A stretch of 64,000 nt of DNA from an uncultured Neptuniibacter sp. Lineage in GTDB: Bacteria; Pseudomonadota; Gammaproteobacteria; Pseudomonadales; Balneatricaceae. A model generated the notes under the pieces. It ran no database searches. It saw nothing but the letters and a program-made list of their open reading frames with translations, and had not been told where the DNA came from. The stretch lies in assembly GCF_947498015.1 (NCBI RefSeq), contig NZ_CANMIR010000001.1, positions 1 through 64,000 on the forward strand, read 5' to 3'. Every line of letters begins with the position of its first letter. Within the stretch, counting starts at the first letter, position 1. The translations under genes were made by a program, and so were the position numbers. Below are positions 46,875 through 58,089 of this stretch, one piece after another.

Positions 46875-47609
46875 ATGGACTATGCATCATCCAAGCCTGT
46901 CGCCTTAATTGTGGGGGCCGGTGACCATCTGGGCTCCGCAATCGCCAAGCGCTTTGCCCGTGAAGGCTATCATGTGGTGGCATCGAGAAGACGTGGAGAT
47001 CTGGAGTCTCTGATCCATGAGATTGAAGCGCTCGGTCACTCGGCAACAGGAATCCACTCCGATGCACGCGATGAAGAACAGGTTATCTCTCTGATTGAAA
47101 AGACTGAGTCTGAGTTCGGACCCATCGGCGTCGCCATCTTTAACGTAGGCGGAAATGTCCAATTCAGTTTGACTGAGACCTCATCCAGGGTTTATCGGAA
47201 AGTTTGGGAGATGTGCGCCTTTGCTGGTTTTCTGTTTGGCCGTGAGATAGCCAAGAAGATGCTACCCCGCCATCAGGGAAGCATTCTCTTTACCGGTGCC
47301 TCTGCCAGTCTGAGAGGTGGTTCCGGATTTTGTGCATTTTCCGGTGGCAAACATGCACTGAGAGCGTTGGCCCAGAGTATGGCACGGGAACTCGGTCCCG
47401 AAGGGATTCACGTGGCACATATCATTGTTGATGGTCTGATTGAGAATAGATCAACCGCAAACCTATTTCCGGATCTTTACCAGAGCAAAGGCCAGGACGG
47501 CATTATTAATCCTGATGCTCTGGCCGAAGTCTATTGGCAGATCCATAAACAACCCAGGTCAAGCTGGACCTTTGAACAGGATATACGCCCCTACGCAGAA
47601 CCCTGGTAA
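46875..47609 (+). CDS. SDR-family oxidoreductase with Phe in place of the catalytic Tyr
   Basis: 244 residues. Cofactor site ALIVGAGDHLGSAIAKRFA. Catalytic-region serine is in FTGASASLRGG, but the YxxxK motif reads FSGGKHALRALAQSM, so the usual Tyr is Phe. This variant is seen in a group of SDR-like proteins with AFAGAK-type motifs. HVAHIIVDGLIENR follows. The reaction is unknown. It precedes a HCCA isomerase-like gene by 31 bp. Confidence 0.85.
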   Translation: MDYASSKPVALIVGAGDHLGSAIAKRFAREGYHVVASRRRGDLESLIHEIEALGHSATGIHSDARDEEQVISLIEKTESEFGPIGVAIFNVGGNVQFSLTETSSRVYRKVWEMCAFAGFLFGREIAKKMLPRHQGSILFTGASASLRGGSGFCAFSGGKHALRALAQSMARELGPEGIHVAHIIVDGLIENRSTANLFPDLYQSKGQDGIINPDALAEVYWQIHKQPRSSWTFEQDIRPYAEPW

Positions 47610-47640
47610 TCCAACTATCTAAAGTAACGTGGAGACGAAT

Positions 47641-48228
47641 ATGAGTAAAACGGTCGATTTCTATTATGATTTCATCAGCCCGGCATCCTATCTCGCATGG
47701 ACACAACTTATTCCTTTGTGTGAACGTGAAGGAGCCACTATAAACTACAAGCCGATGCTACTGGGAGGTGTGTTTAAGGCAACAGACAACACCAGTCCGA
47801 TTACAAACCCCGCCAAATGGCGCTGGTTACAGGATGACTTTTCCCGCTTCGCAAAACACTATGCGGTCCCTTATCAGCTGAACCCACACTTTATCTTTAA
47901 TACGATTCAAGCGATGCGCGGCGCTATCTGGGCGAAATCGACCAACCAAATTGAGGTTTACAACCGGGCAATGTTTACTGCTGCCTGGACAGAGGGAAAA
48001 GATCTGTCAGATCAGAACACCTTCTGTGAGATTCTTACCCTCGCGGATATAGACCCAGACGATCTGCTCCATGCAACCTCTCAACCCGAGATCAAAAAAG
48101 CCCTGATCGACGCCACACAGGAAGCAGTCGAACAAGGTGTATTTGGTGCGCCTACTTTTATTGTGGATGGAGAGCTGTTTTTCGGTCAGGATCGTTTACT
48201 CTGGGTCGAGCAAGCATTACAAGCTTAA
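47641..48228 (+). CDS. 2-hydroxychromene-2-carboxylate isomerase / kappa-GST-like (DsbA superfamily)
   Basis: 195 residues. DFYYDFISPASYLAWTQL holds the conserved serine of this group; FGAPTFIVDGELFFGQDRLLWVE is the C-terminal thioredoxin-fold signature. Homologues use glutathione to isomerise aromatic ring-cleavage products. GGAG lies 7 nt before ATG 47641. Paired with the SDR gene and the LysR regulator, it could be part of a small aromatic detoxification set (inference). Confidence 0.85.
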   Translation: MSKTVDFYYDFISPASYLAWTQLIPLCEREGATINYKPMLLGGVFKATDNTSPITNPAKWRWLQDDFSRFAKHYAVPYQLNPHFIFNTIQAMRGAIWAKSTNQIEVYNRAMFTAAWTEGKDLSDQNTFCEILTLADIDPDDLLHATSQPEIKKALIDATQEAVEQGVFGAPTFIVDGELFFGQDRLLWVEQALQA

Positions 48229-48281
48229 AAGGAAACCGGCACTGCCCCACAAAGGTCATTTGAAGGCCCAAAGGTGCAGTG

Positions 48282-48491
48282 CTAACGACGGATCCGCTTC
48301 ACAAGCCATACGGCGATCAGTATCAACGAATAACTCATCAGATAGCACCAGGTTGAAGGGCCGGAATGCCCGATTGATTCGATCCCTGTCAGACCCTCAA
48401 ACCAACGCCATAGAGGCACCAGCAACAGTGTCACACCCAGTGATATAAGTGCTAACAGAACCAGTCCGGTCAAATAGGAAATCCATCTCAT
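48282..48491 (-). CDS. Small membrane protein, 69 aa
   Basis: Two hydrophobic segments (about 5-28 and 46-65) separated by a polar loop with RWFEGLTGIESIGHSGPSTW, ending in KRIRR. The frame extends 50 codons upstream but overlaps the preceding membrane-protein gene; ATG 48491 gives a clean N-terminus. No family recognised. Confidence 0.5.
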   Translation of the reverse strand: MRWISYLTGLVLLALISLGVTLLLVPLWRWFEGLTGIESIGHSGPSTWCYLMSYSLILIAVWLVKRIRR

Positions 48492-48526
48492 TGAAACGCC
48501 TTTTGTGCCTGATGAAGCGGGTACCA

Positions 48527-48808
48527 TTACGCTGAGATGACGGAATAACCAAGCAACCCTAACCATAATATCAGCAGAAGCAACAGGGTATAGATCCAGG
48601 AGCGTAGGAACCATCGGCTCAATTGCGTCTCTCTTCGCCACAACACCACGCCAATCAACAGAAAGATGATCGAACTGATTCCCCAGAGAAATCCCCAGAG
48701 CAGGTCTTTCTCACCCGCACCGAAATCCAACACACCCTCACCGATTAAATACAGAAGGGGCAGTGTCAGTCCCAGAGGTAAAAACAGCAGTAGAAGTTTC
48801 AGCAACAT
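48527..48808 (-). CDS. Small membrane protein, 93 aa
   Basis: Leucine-rich, three hydrophobic segments (about 2-24, 36-56, 68-90) with WRRETQLSRWF between the last two. No family recognised. It lies 6 bp after the GNAT gene and 35 bp before another small membrane protein, suggesting a shared transcript. Confidence 0.55.
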   Translation of the reverse strand: MLLKLLLLFLPLGLTLPLLYLIGEGVLDFGAGEKDLLWGFLWGISSIIFLLIGVVLWRRETQLSRWFLRSWIYTLLLLLILWLGLLGYSVISA

Positions 48809-48814
48809 AAAATG

Positions 48815-49408
48815 CTATCGATTAGCGGCCCTTTTGATCTGTTTTATCATTAATTCCCAATCACCACCATGTAACGCTCCCGGGTAGGTAATAACAGGTA
48901 AGGACGCCTCGACCTCGTAGCCTAATTTCAGATAGAGCCTCCGTGCTCCTCTGTTTTCTGAAGCAACGATAAGACTTGCATGAGAATACCCTGACTCGAT
49001 GGCCTGCTTTTCTGCTTCTTCGATGAGCCGGCATGCAACCCCTTGGTTGCGGTACGCACTGAATGTTGCCACCGCATTGATATACCAGCTTCCCGGAGCC
49101 TTAGCCTCCAAATGAACTAATGGCTGAACAATATCTGGATAATTTTCAAGATCTGAAAGGTCGTAGGGATCGGGTTGGCCGTATGCAATGATCATCCCCG
49201 CCAGAGTGTCCTCAACAAGACACACCCGCGCATTTTTATAACTAAAACCACCCTCATCACGCGCAGCCCGTTCGGTCCCGAATGAAAGCGCAGACTGACC
49301 CGGAGGTGCCATTCCCTGCCAGAGGTACAGGGGAATACCCTCTCCTGCCAAATTGATCAACTCAGCAAGTTGCTGCGCATCGGATCTACGTGCATCAATA
49401 ATACGCAC
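48815..49408 (-). CDS. GNAT-family N-acetyltransferase
   Basis: 197 residues. The acetyl-CoA-binding motif is YRNQGVACRLIEEAEKQA (about 120-138), followed by SLIVASENRGARRLYLKLGYE. N-terminus DARRSDAQQLAELINLAGEG is usual for the fold. Substrate unknown. First of a run with two small membrane genes. Confidence 0.88.
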   Translation of the reverse strand: MRIIDARRSDAQQLAELINLAGEGIPLYLWQGMAPPGQSALSFGTERAARDEGGFSYKNARVCLVEDTLAGMIIAYGQPDPYDLSDLENYPDIVQPLVHLEAKAPGSWYINAVATFSAYRNQGVACRLIEEAEKQAIESGYSHASLIVASENRGARRLYLKLGYEVEASLPVITYPGALHGGDWELMIKQIKRAANR

Positions 49409-49427
49409 GACACACCCCCATTGAAAT

Positions 49428-49787
49428 TTAAGGACAGTTAAGTGGTTGTCCCGCCTGGCGACGAAGGCCTGCCAGACTGAGGGTCACCCACACTCCCTCA
49501 TCAGAGCGATACCGGACCAGATCAAGACCCTGCCATCTACTGCCAGAACGGTTCATAGCCTTAACTGCCAGATTAAAACTCTCTATCTCATCCCCGTTTT
49601 CGCACAGACACTCCCGATGAGATGAGCCCTGATCCATGCACGTCATAACTAAATCAGATACGTTATTCAGTTGATTACTGATCTCTCTTAACTGCGCAAC
49701 CTCTGCAGGACCTTCAATAAGCTGTTCTGCAGCTATTGAACTACAGGATAAAAAGACAAGAGAGCTTATCAGTATCGATCTGTACAT
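49428..49787 (-). CDS. Secreted hypothetical protein with conserved-looking cysteines
   Basis: 119 residues. Signal peptide MYRSILISSLVFLSCSSIAA, with cleavage after AA, then a helical region and four cysteines in the mature part (MTCMDQ, RECLCEN, LNCP), likely two disulfides. No family recognised. Nineteen bp before the GNAT gene on the same strand. Confidence 0.6.
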   Translation of the reverse strand: MYRSILISSLVFLSCSSIAAEQLIEGPAEVAQLREISNQLNNVSDLVMTCMDQGSSHRECLCENGDEIESFNLAVKAMNRSGSRWQGLDLVRYRSDEGVWVTLSLAGLRRQAGQPLNCP

Positions 49788-49914
49788 ATGAGCTCCAAAT
49801 TGCAGGTAATGGCAGGTTTAGAACCTCTTTTGAGAGCACCAGATCATGATAAAGTTCACATAGCCACAGAGAGATAGATGCTGCAATCACCGCTATCTTA
49901 TTCAGTAACCCTCA

Positions 49915-52830
49915 TCAAGAAGGTGTCGAACTCATCTGCTGTTTCACACACTGTTTAAGGGCGATGATTTCACGATTCAATTTCGGGTAAAGCTGTGTGA
50001 TCAGGGCTGCATCACCCTCTTTTCCTGCCTGCTCCAGTTCAAATGCGGTGGTTGAAACCGGCAGACTGCAGATGTTGGCTGCAGCACCTTTAATCGCATG
50101 AGCACGTAGCGCGACTTTACCGCAATCTGAATCGTCTACTGCCGACTCAAGAAGTGCATGTTGCTGGTCTAACTCTCGCTGAAAAGCCTCCAGCGTTTCG
50201 CAGATAGCGCCGCTGTTATGCAATAATCTTTTTGATAAGGCCGCAAAATCAAACAGCTCATATTGGGTACTCTCTACCGATTCTGGGTTGCTAGGGGGAT
50301 AGTGCAAGCTTTGATGCTTTGGCTCCTCCAACTCTTCCGATTCCACCGAAGTATCTGACGCTGATGATTGGCCAGGCTCATTTACCACTTTTGCCTCAGG
50401 TGGCAACCACTTTTCAAGCATCTCATAGAGCTCTTCTGGGAGTATTGGTTTGGATATATAATCATCCATACCGACCTGTAAACAGTGCTCTCGCTCACCC
50501 GATTTGATATTCGCCGTCATAGCAACAATCGGGATCTGTGTATTCACAGCTGATTTATCAGACGCTCGAATCTGCTTAGTCGCTTCATAACCGTCCAACA
50601 CCGGCATCTGGCAATCCATAAAGATCAGATCATAACCACCAATACTCTCCATCTGATGCAACGCTTCCAGCCCATTATTAGCCCTGTCCACAGTGATTCC
50701 ATAATTCTCCAGCATCGATTTGATAACAATCTGGTTTGTTGCCAGATCATCAACAATCAGAATTGAGGCGTGGAATTGGGCATCTTTAACGATCGCCCCC
50801 TGATTCAAATCATGGGCCTGCGGGGCTACAAAATCACTCTGGCTGATTCTGAGCAGGTTGCTTAATAACTCAGATTGTCGGATCGGTTTTGTCATGTTTG
50901 CTTTAATGCCTAACGCCTTAGTCTCATCGACATCTAACACGTGCGAGACTGACGACAACAATACAATATCCACCCCTTTATGTTTCTTATTTGTTTGAAT
51001 CTGTTCAGCCAGTTCCAGACCATCTAATCCAGGCATATGGTAATCCAGCAGGCAGATATCAAACGATCTCGCACCATTATAGGCACCCTCCATCTCCTTA
51101 AGGGCTTCAACTCCATCTGCAGCCAGGCGGTGATCGATTCCCCAATTAGTAAGAATCTGCGCCAACAGCTCCCGGTTGATATGATTGTCATCTACAACCA
51201 AAATGCGTTTATTTTTTAAACCATTGAGGTCAAACGGAGCAATGTTTGTACCATCCGCTTTTGCCAGCTCCAGCGTAAACCAGAAGGTGGATCCCTCACC
51301 GATCTGACTCTCAACCCCTATCTCCCCTCCCATCATCTCAACCAGCTTTTTACAGATAGAGAGACCGAGCCCTGTACCACCATACTTCCGGGTTGTTGAA
51401 CTATCCGCCTGAGTAAATGTTTTAAAAAGTTCATCCAACTTGTCTGCTTCAATCCCAATACCGGTGTCTTGTACCTCACATCTCAACTGAACTCGCGCTG
51501 TACCCTCTTTTGCGACTGAAACATAGACAGCGACATGACCCTCTTCTGTAAACTTAATGGCATTGCTGATCAGATTGGTGAAGATCTGACGAATTCGGCT
51601 TGAATCCGCGTTTAACCAGATATCTTCTATTGGGCTTGCTGGGCAGACCAACTGTATGGACCGATTTTCAGCACTGACCGAAAGTGAAGAAGCCACATCC
51701 TCCAGCATCAGGCCAAGATTGAAATCGGTCTCTTCCAGCTGAACTTTACCCGCTTCAATTTTTGAAAAATCGAGGATGTCATTGATGATACCGAGCAGGG
51801 ATTCAGCACTCTCTTTTGCGATATTGGTGAACTGAAGCTGTTTATCATCTAAACGGGTATCCAAAAGTAGATTTGTCATACCCAAAACACCATTCATCGG
51901 TGTTCTGATCTCGTGACTCATTGTCGAGAGGAAATCACCTTTAGCTTTGGCGGCCTGTTCAGCTTGCTCAATAGCCATTTGCAGCTTAATACTGTGCTCT
52001 TCCGCTAGGAGGCGTTGCTGTTCCAGTTTGGTAGCCATCTCGTTGAAAGAGATGCTTACCTCACCTAATTCATCTTTGGTCAGGTAGGGTTCGGATACTA
52101 AGGCATTCATTTGCCCACTGGACATTTTTCTTGTCGCATTTAGTAACTGTGTCATCCTCTCAACGACATTTCGGGATATTAAAAAGGCTAAGAGAACCGA
52201 AACACACAACACGACAAAACCGCCCAATATAATTGTTTGGGTAGTCTTTTCTGCAGAATGGTGAGAGCTTTCGGTTCTTGTAACCACTAACGCCTGCTCA
52301 TGTGCGACAAACTCTAAGAGATCCGCTTTAAGCTGCCCAATAAGCTCTTCGCTCCCCGCCTCACGCATAAACTGCCTGATAGCCTGTTCAGGAGCATCCC
52401 CCTGATTGACCCGGCGCCGTAATTCAATCGCAGGCGTGTAAGTCTCTAATGTCCACTGACTATAGATTTTTGCAATTTTGTCCAGCCGGGCAAGCTGTAC
52501 GGGGTTATCACTCACATGTTCCTTGAGTGCAGAGTGTTTTGAAAGCCAATTTCGGATACTGACTCTGGCAGGTTTGAGCAGTTCTTCATTTCCGGTAATA
52601 AGGTAACCGCGTTTACTCGATTCCAGATCCAGGATTAACGTTTCCAGCTCATAACCTAATGCGATGGCATGATGGGTATGCTCAACCCAATAGCTAGCCT
52701 TATCCATCGCCTTAGTATTGTCATAGATGATGATGAAGGTGATAAGACTAAGAAAAGCCGGTAGACCAAAGCCGAGTAGTAACTTACGGCGTACTTTTAA
52801 ATTTGCAAGAAAACGACCAACTGGGTTCAT
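49915..52830 (-). CDS. Hybrid sensor histidine kinase (CHASE3-HAMP-HisKA-HATPase-REC-REC-HPt)
   Basis: 971 residues. TM1 (about 15-35), a CHASE3 sensor (about 40-185, [19 protein letters not shown]), TM2 (about 197-217), HAMP, HisKA with phospho-His in [11 protein letters not shown] (about 308), HATPase with DTGIGI and GGTGLGLSI, two receivers ([10 protein letters not shown] with [22 protein letters not shown] with [10 protein letters not shown]) and a C-terminal HPt with [12 protein letters not shown] BarA/ArcB-like phosphorelay; target unknown. Lies between unrelated genes. Confidence 0.95.
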   Translation of the reverse strand: MNPVGRFLANLKVRRKLLLGFGLPAFLSLITFIIIYDNTKAMDKASYWVEHTHHAIALGYELETLILDLESSKRGYLITGNEELLKPARVSIRNWLSKHSALKEHVSDNPVQLARLDKIAKIYSQWTLETYTPAIELRRRVNQGDAPEQAIRQFMREAGSEELIGQLKADLLEFVAHEQALVVTRTESSHHSAEKTTQTIILGGFVVLCVSVLLAFLISRNVVERMTQLLNATRKMSSGQMNALVSEPYLTKDELGEVSISFNEMATKLEQQRLLAEEHSIKLQMAIEQAEQAAKAKGDFLSTMSHEIRTPMNGVLGMTNLLLDTRLDDKQLQFTNIAKESAESLLGIINDILDFSKIEAGKVQLEETDFNLGLMLEDVASSLSVSAENRSIQLVCPASPIEDIWLNADSSRIRQIFTNLISNAIKFTEEGHVAVYVSVAKEGTARVQLRCEVQDTGIGIEADKLDELFKTFTQADSSTTRKYGGTGLGLSICKKLVEMMGGEIGVESQIGEGSTFWFTLELAKADGTNIAPFDLNGLKNKRILVVDDNHINRELLAQILTNWGIDHRLAADGVEALKEMEGAYNGARSFDICLLDYHMPGLDGLELAEQIQTNKKHKGVDIVLLSSVSHVLDVDETKALGIKANMTKPIRQSELLSNLLRISQSDFVAPQAHDLNQGAIVKDAQFHASILIVDDLATNQIVIKSMLENYGITVDRANNGLEALHQMESIGGYDLIFMDCQMPVLDGYEATKQIRASDKSAVNTQIPIVAMTANIKSGEREHCLQVGMDDYISKPILPEELYEMLEKWLPPEAKVVNEPGQSSASDTSVESEELEEPKHQSLHYPPSNPESVESTQYELFDFAALSKRLLHNSGAICETLEAFQRELDQQHALLESAVDDSDCGKVALRAHAIKGAAANICSLPVSTTAFELEQAGKEGDAALITQLYPKLNREIIALKQCVKQQMSSTPS

Positions 52831-52970
52831 AGGGACCTGATTCCTACTGCATTCCTGCCTTAGTGTAGTTCAGAAGCATGTAAAAGGAAGCGGATATCTT
52901 ATTACCACAAAAGATTATGGCAAGACGGGCCTTGTCCGTACAATTCACAACCAGATATGTGAGCCTAACC

Positions 52971-54932
52971 TCACTCAAACTGGACAATCATGCGGTTCAG
53001 GTTTCCACTAATCGCAACCAGATTACTCGCATAGTGTTTATTATTTTCCGCTTCACTGAGACTGTTATTAGCCAGATCCATATTTTTTGCCATCACGGTT
53101 ACAATATCATTTGCCAAGTAGGACTGTTGCTCTGTCGCAGTGGCAATCTGTGTGCTCATATCATTGACACTGCTGATCGCTTCCTCAATCTCAACAATGG
53201 CATTTTCGGCATCCTGAGTAATCTCTACTGTTTTCACGGTCCGCGCCATTAATAACTGTGTTCGCTCAACCACCGCCCCGGTTGTTTGATCGAGTTGATT
53301 CGTCAATTTTTTGATATCACTTGCGGCACGAGAAGTATTGCCAGCCAGGTTTCGAACCTCATCAGCCACCACGGCAAAACCTCTACCCATCTCCCCTGCA
53401 CGGGCTGCTTCAATAGAGGCATTGAGTGCTAACAAGTTAGTTTGCTCTGAAAACTCTTCGATCACAAACAGTGCCTGTTGAATCGATTCTGTATCACGTT
53501 TCAGAGACAACAACGCATCATTTGCCCCCGCGACAACTTCCGACAGGGAACTCACATTCCTACTAGTGTCTTTCATCAAGCCGCTTCCCTTCGCTGTCAG
53601 GCTTCTGGCATGGGCCGTATATTCGCTGGTTTTGCCTGCTCGTTGTGCGACCTCGTCAAAGGAACATTTCAGTTGCTCCATCTGAGCGGATGTATTACGC
53701 GTACTCTCCTGCTGCTTTTGGATGATCTGGCTTAGATTGGTGGCACTGGTATTCATATTGTTCTCCAGCTCATGCAGAACTCGTGTTTCACTTTGAATAT
53801 TTGCCAGCAGGTCTGAAAAATAGGCTTTCAGATTATTGATAGCCATACGCAGCGTGGATACTTCGCTGATCTTACTGGGTAACTCCATCCGAAGCTTCAA
53901 ATCGCCTTCAGATAGTCGACTCAAATAACCACTTGCCCGTTGCAGGATCTGTGCAAGACGATATTTAATCATCGACATAATTGCAGCGGTCACAATGATC
54001 AAGAAAACACAGATCGCTAATAGCAGATAGACATCAGATAAGATCGATTGGTAGTTATCCTCTAAGACTTGCTCAAGTTGAGAAAGCGAAGCTTCCAGCT
54101 GTTCGATCTGTGCATACGCAGCCAGCTCTCCCTGCTCTTTTTCCTGAGAGAACTTTGAAACATTTTTAAGCTCTTTTGGATAGCGACTTGCCAATGACCG
54201 GATATTTTCCAGGAGCTCCACGCCCCTATCTACACGTGCATTCTGCTTCGTCTGATCCCAGCCCATCAGCTCTGCGAGACCATCCTCCTCTTCCAGCTCA
54301 CTATAAACACCTAAAGGCTGTAATGAGCTTAACTGATCGGCTGCTGTCTGCATCCCGTCCAAATACGCTTTTGCGCGCTGCTGCAGTGTGCTATCTGCGT
54401 GCTGCTGTCGAAGGTAGCTTAGAGATACAAGATCACTCTGCAGGCTTGAAACGCCAATGAGATAACTCTGTTTAAGCGTTGCATCAGCTTCTGTTGCATC
54501 CCCCACATAACTGATGAGTGATTGAAGATCAGAAAACAGCTCACGTTCGTTATTGATCAGCAACGCAGCTGGATCAGGCAGTTTTCCCGCCTCTCTCAGG
54601 CTCACTAAAGCATTCTCACGCACAGCCACCATCTGATCGATCGCCACCTGCTTAATGGCATCTGGCAAAAAGTGGTTCTGTTGAGTCTCATCAATCAAAG
54701 CATCAACATCCTTCTGAATCTTTGTCAGCAGCGAAGCATTCCCTGTCAGAAGGTACTCTTTAATCGGTTCTTCGACGGTTTTGCGCGTTTGCGCTTCATA
54801 GGTGTAATAGGTTTGACTGGTTTTATACGCCCTGTTGAGGCGATCCAGAGACCAGATGATAGAAGTTGTCAGTACAATTAATATCAGTACGAGAGATACA
54901 GATGTTAGTTTAGTCAGCAGCGAGATTTTCAT
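52971..54932 (-). CDS. Methyl-accepting chemotaxis protein
   Basis: 653 residues. TM1 (about 9-30), a long helical sensor region to about 300, TM2 (about 300-320), a HAMP with [20 protein letters not shown], then the signalling domain with [35 protein letters not shown] in parts. Distinct from the receptor at 11646: the sensor is unrelated in sequence, and the tip has LNASIEA. Ligand unknown. No linked che genes. Confidence 0.93.
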   Translation of the reverse strand: MKISLLTKLTSVSLVLILIVLTTSIIWSLDRLNRAYKTSQTYYTYEAQTRKTVEEPIKEYLLTGNASLLTKIQKDVDALIDETQQNHFLPDAIKQVAIDQMVAVRENALVSLREAGKLPDPAALLINNERELFSDLQSLISYVGDATEADATLKQSYLIGVSSLQSDLVSLSYLRQQHADSTLQQRAKAYLDGMQTAADQLSSLQPLGVYSELEEEDGLAELMGWDQTKQNARVDRGVELLENIRSLASRYPKELKNVSKFSQEKEQGELAAYAQIEQLEASLSQLEQVLEDNYQSILSDVYLLLAICVFLIIVTAAIMSMIKYRLAQILQRASGYLSRLSEGDLKLRMELPSKISEVSTLRMAINNLKAYFSDLLANIQSETRVLHELENNMNTSATNLSQIIQKQQESTRNTSAQMEQLKCSFDEVAQRAGKTSEYTAHARSLTAKGSGLMKDTSRNVSSLSEVVAGANDALLSLKRDTESIQQALFVIEEFSEQTNLLALNASIEAARAGEMGRGFAVVADEVRNLAGNTSRAASDIKKLTNQLDQTTGAVVERTQLLMARTVKTVEITQDAENAIVEIEEAISSVNDMSTQIATATEQQSYLANDIVTVMAKNMDLANNSLSEAENNKHYASNLVAISGNLNRMIVQFE

Positions 54933-55061
54933 AGACAGCCATCATGATTAATCCATAAAGGCTTTCAGAGAGTAAGAGCCTGCAGGATATTAATACTATT
55001 TTTGATAGTCTGTATTTAACGCCTGCTCTATTTCAGGTTGATGACAAGATGAAAATTCAGT

Positions 55062-56267
55062 TTACACCTCACTGTAACGTCGCATGGCGGATGGTGTGAT
55101 TGGCAGATGAACAGCCGCAGCAACCACGCCAAGTCCGGCACTCACGATGAGGGCCAGCTCGTAGCTGCCAAACTGGTCAAACACAATCCCACCCCACCAG
55201 CTGCCAACAAAAGCACCAATCTGATGGCTGAACATTACAAACCCAAACAGAGACGCCAGATTCTGAGTTCCAAAAATCTGCGCAACCGCTCCACTGGTTA
55301 AAGGCACCGTTGAGAGCCAGAGAACGCCCATAATGACTGAGAAAAGGTAAAAAAGTTGTGAATTGATCGGCACAAAAACAAGCATCATCAACAAACAGGC
55401 TCGGAGCCAGTAGATCAACAATAATAGCCAGGGTTTATGCCAGCGATCCCCCGCCCAGCCAACCAGAATAACTCCAACAACATTAGCCAGACCGATCACT
55501 GCCAGCGAGTTTGCAGCCATCTCAGGTGGAAGGCCGCAATAGCTAACAACACCCGCCATATGGACGGTCATCATGGAGATATGAAATCCACAGACAAAAA
55601 ATCCGATATTCAGAAGTTGATAATCACGGTTTTTAAACGCTGTTACCACCGCGTTCCAGTTAAATAGTTTTTCTGGTAACGGATGCGTTGTCTCCTGCCG
55701 ATGATCTCGCATAAACCAACACGCAATCACAATGGCGAAGAGAGAGACACCAAATAGGATGAAGATCTCTGACCAGTTCAGGGAGGAGCGGCTCTGTCCC
55801 AAAGCAAAAGCATAGATAAACTGGCCTAAAGATCCACCTGCACTGGTAACTCCAAGCGCAAGCGTACGACTTTTCGCCGGAAAGCGTTTTCCAACCGCGC
55901 CCAGCACAATGGGAAAGGTCGTCGCCCCGATACCCACACCGATCAGAACCGCATTGGCGATGAAAAAACCCATTGCACTCTCAGTCAGAGCAGCCCAGAT
56001 CATTCCACCAATAAAAAGGCCCGCCCCCATTAACAAAATCTTAGCGGTTCCATAACGCTCAGCCATCATACCGGCCAGTGGGGATACAGCTCCCCACAAG
56101 AGGTTCTGCACACCAAAACCAAAAGCAAGTTCTGAGGTTGGGATCGAGAGATCCTGACTGATATCAGGTAACAGCAGTCCTGTCGTCAGACGCACTCCCA
56201 TATTGCAGCCCAATATGATGAATGCTGCGGCGACAATCCACCAGGGGTTAAACTGACGTTGAAACAT
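55062..56267 (-). CDS. MFS transporter
   Basis: 401 residues, about 12 TM helices. Start MFQRQFNPWWIVAAAFIILG enters TM1; the loop 2-3 motif is GMMAERYGTAK, and GWAGDRWHKPW is the second copy. The pattern resembles OFA/NarK-like carriers; the substrate is unknown. Monocistronic, divergent from the H-NOX kinase genes. Confidence 0.85.
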   Translation of the reverse strand: MFQRQFNPWWIVAAAFIILGCNMGVRLTTGLLLPDISQDLSIPTSELAFGFGVQNLLWGAVSPLAGMMAERYGTAKILLMGAGLFIGGMIWAALTESAMGFFIANAVLIGVGIGATTFPIVLGAVGKRFPAKSRTLALGVTSAGGSLGQFIYAFALGQSRSSLNWSEIFILFGVSLFAIVIACWFMRDHRQETTHPLPEKLFNWNAVVTAFKNRDYQLLNIGFFVCGFHISMMTVHMAGVVSYCGLPPEMAANSLAVIGLANVVGVILVGWAGDRWHKPWLLLLIYWLRACLLMMLVFVPINSQLFYLFSVIMGVLWLSTVPLTSGAVAQIFGTQNLASLFGFVMFSHQIGAFVGSWWGGIVFDQFGSYELALIVSAGLGVVAAAVHLPITPSAMRRYSEV

Positions 56268-56586
56268 ATGGGGGTGTCCACTCTCATATAAGATGAAGCC
56301 GGCATATTAGATATAAATGAATAAACATCAATCTTATATTGCTTATGTTTAGATAAATTAATCCATGCCCTTATTTTCAATACGCCTTCACTCCTCCTGG
56401 CTGACGCCATGAAACCGTACGCTAGCCATTCAAAAACAATAAGTTGCATGAAATAATTGATAACAACTCCTATGCAGTAGGAAATATGTTTTAATGATGG
56501 CAGCAGAATCAGAATGGCTTCAGCAACAATGGCCAATAAACCACAGTGCTGAGAATCACCTTTAAACGCGGCATTAAGCATTGACG
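56268..56586. other. 319-bp divergent intergenic region with no gene
   Basis: Separates the MFS gene and the kinase-H-NOX operon. Frames here overlap the MFS start and lack ribosome binding sites. It is AT-rich (TATTAGATATAAATGAATAA) and must hold the two promoters; none could be placed firmly. Confidence 0.5.
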
Positions 56587-57456
56587 ATGATGAATGAAAT
56601 CGACCTGCTGAAAAGAAGACTTGATAGAGAAAAACGCAGTCGTGAAGCCGCTGAGGATATTGCTGAGGATCGGCTTAGAGAAGCCTATGTTGCTAATCAG
56701 CAACTACTCGAAGTTAAAGAAGCCCTTCATAATAGCAACGTTGAGCTGGAGAAGTCCTTAAAGGTAAAGGACCAGTTCCTGCAGACTATGAGCCATGAAC
56801 TCAGAACCCCACTTAACGGCATTATGGGGATGGCAGAGCTATTATCGATGACCATCGTCAGTGGGCAGGAACAAAAATACCTGAGCATGTTGAAGGATTG
56901 TAGTGCCAGCTTGTTAAAGATGGTGAGTGCAATCCTGTATTATTCCGAACTTAGTTCTGGACAGATCAAAGCAGTACCAACTGCTGTCAGCCTCTCCCAC
57001 TTTCAAACAGAACTGAATACCCTACTGTCAGTTAATGAAAGTACAGCTATCCATACTGATGTTTCAGTGCAGGGTGACCTACCATCACTGTTATATTTTG
57101 ATGCAGATCTGGTAAAAAAAGCGTTACAGCCCTTAATTGATAACGCCTTTAAATTTACTACAGCGGGTTATGTTCATCTGTCTGTCCGGGGAAAAACAGT
57201 TGCAGCGGACCTGATCGAACTAACATTTGAAGTAGCAGATACAGGTATCGGTATTGCCAACCCGGTCATTGAAGAGCTGGTTGATAGATTCAAACAACAG
57301 GATGCATCATCTACAAGGGAACATGGCGGCATCGGCTTGGGCCTGTCCTTAGTGAAGGAGCTGTTGGGTATTATGAACAGTCACGTAGCGGTTAAACCGA
57401 ATACACCCCAGGGTTCAATCTTCTACTTTTCCATACAGTGCGCTATTAAAGAATAA
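56587..57456 (+). CDS. hnoK: Soluble histidine kinase paired with H-NOX
   Basis: 289 residues. A long coiled coil (about 1-65), HisKA with FLQTMSHELRTPLNGIMGM, and HATPase with DTGIGIANPVIEEL and GGIGLGLSLVKELLG. There is no membrane segment and no receiver, so it needs a separate sensor: the H-NOX gene follows 13 bp downstream. In other bacteria H-NOX controls such a kinase and NO turns off its autophosphorylation, affecting biofilm. Start is ATG 56587 or 56590; the site before them is weak. Confidence 0.88.
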   Translation: MMNEIDLLKRRLDREKRSREAAEDIAEDRLREAYVANQQLLEVKEALHNSNVELEKSLKVKDQFLQTMSHELRTPLNGIMGMAELLSMTIVSGQEQKYLSMLKDCSASLLKMVSAILYYSELSSGQIKAVPTAVSLSHFQTELNTLLSVNESTAIHTDVSVQGDLPSLLYFDADLVKKALQPLIDNAFKFTTAGYVHLSVRGKTVAADLIELTFEVADTGIGIANPVIEELVDRFKQQDASSTREHGGIGLGLSLVKELLGIMNSHVAVKPNTPQGSIFYFSIQCAIKE

Positions 57457-57469
57457 ATTGGAGTGAGCG

Positions 57470-58018
57470 ATGAAAGGCCATATTTTTAATCTGTTAGAGA
57501 AGTTTATCATCGAAGTTTCAGATGAGATGGTTTACGAAGAGATCCTCGATAGCTGCAACTTCATCACTCAGGAACCCTTCGTTCGTCCAGGCACCTATCC
57601 CGATGAAGATCTGAATGAACTGGTTGAAAAAACGGTTGAAAGGTTGGGTTTGACACCTAAAGATGCGCACTTTGCCTTTGGTAAATGGGTATTTCCCCAT
57701 CTGGTAAAAATCGCTCCACCTGAGGCTTTAAACCACGATAACCCTAAAGACCTGTTATTGGCGCTGGATCATATTCATACAGTTGAGCTAAAGAAAGTCA
57801 TACCTGATGCCCAACCACCCCGTTTTTATTGCACAGATACAGGCCCAGATAGCCTTGATATGATCTATAGCTCCGCCAGAGGGATGTTCGACCTTGTCGA
57901 TGGCGTCCTTGCGAGTGTTGAAGAGTATTACTCAACCAAGATCGAATATATTAAGGAATTTGATCACAGTGGCGACTTTACTACCTGTACTTATAAACTA
58001 ACTTTTGCCACACACTAA
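57470..58018 (+). CDS. H-NOX heme nitric-oxide sensor
   Basis: 182 residues. Starts MKGHIFNLLEKFI, the usual H-NOX opening. The proximal heme ligand is probably His103 in DHIHTVELKKVIPDAQPP. The heme-propionate motif YxSxR is Y133-S135-R137. The absence of a distal H-bonding Tyr cannot be judged here. Binds NO and signals to the neighbouring kinase. GGAG precedes the ATG closely. Confidence 0.96.
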   Translation: MKGHIFNLLEKFIIEVSDEMVYEEILDSCNFITQEPFVRPGTYPDEDLNELVEKTVERLGLTPKDAHFAFGKWVFPHLVKIAPPEALNHDNPKDLLLALDHIHTVELKKVIPDAQPPRFYCTDTGPDSLDMIYSSARGMFDLVDGVLASVEEYYSTKIEYIKEFDHSGDFTTCTYKLTFATH

Positions 58019-58089
58019 AACTCCGCATTGAGGTGAATAACCGGGTACTGAACCAGGTGACAAACTTTTAACACCTTCTTAAGGCATTG

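Noticed and set aside
56186..56581. 131-codon minus-strand frame before the MFS gene
   Set aside because: It overlaps the MFS start in another frame and has no ribosome binding site or recognisable domain.
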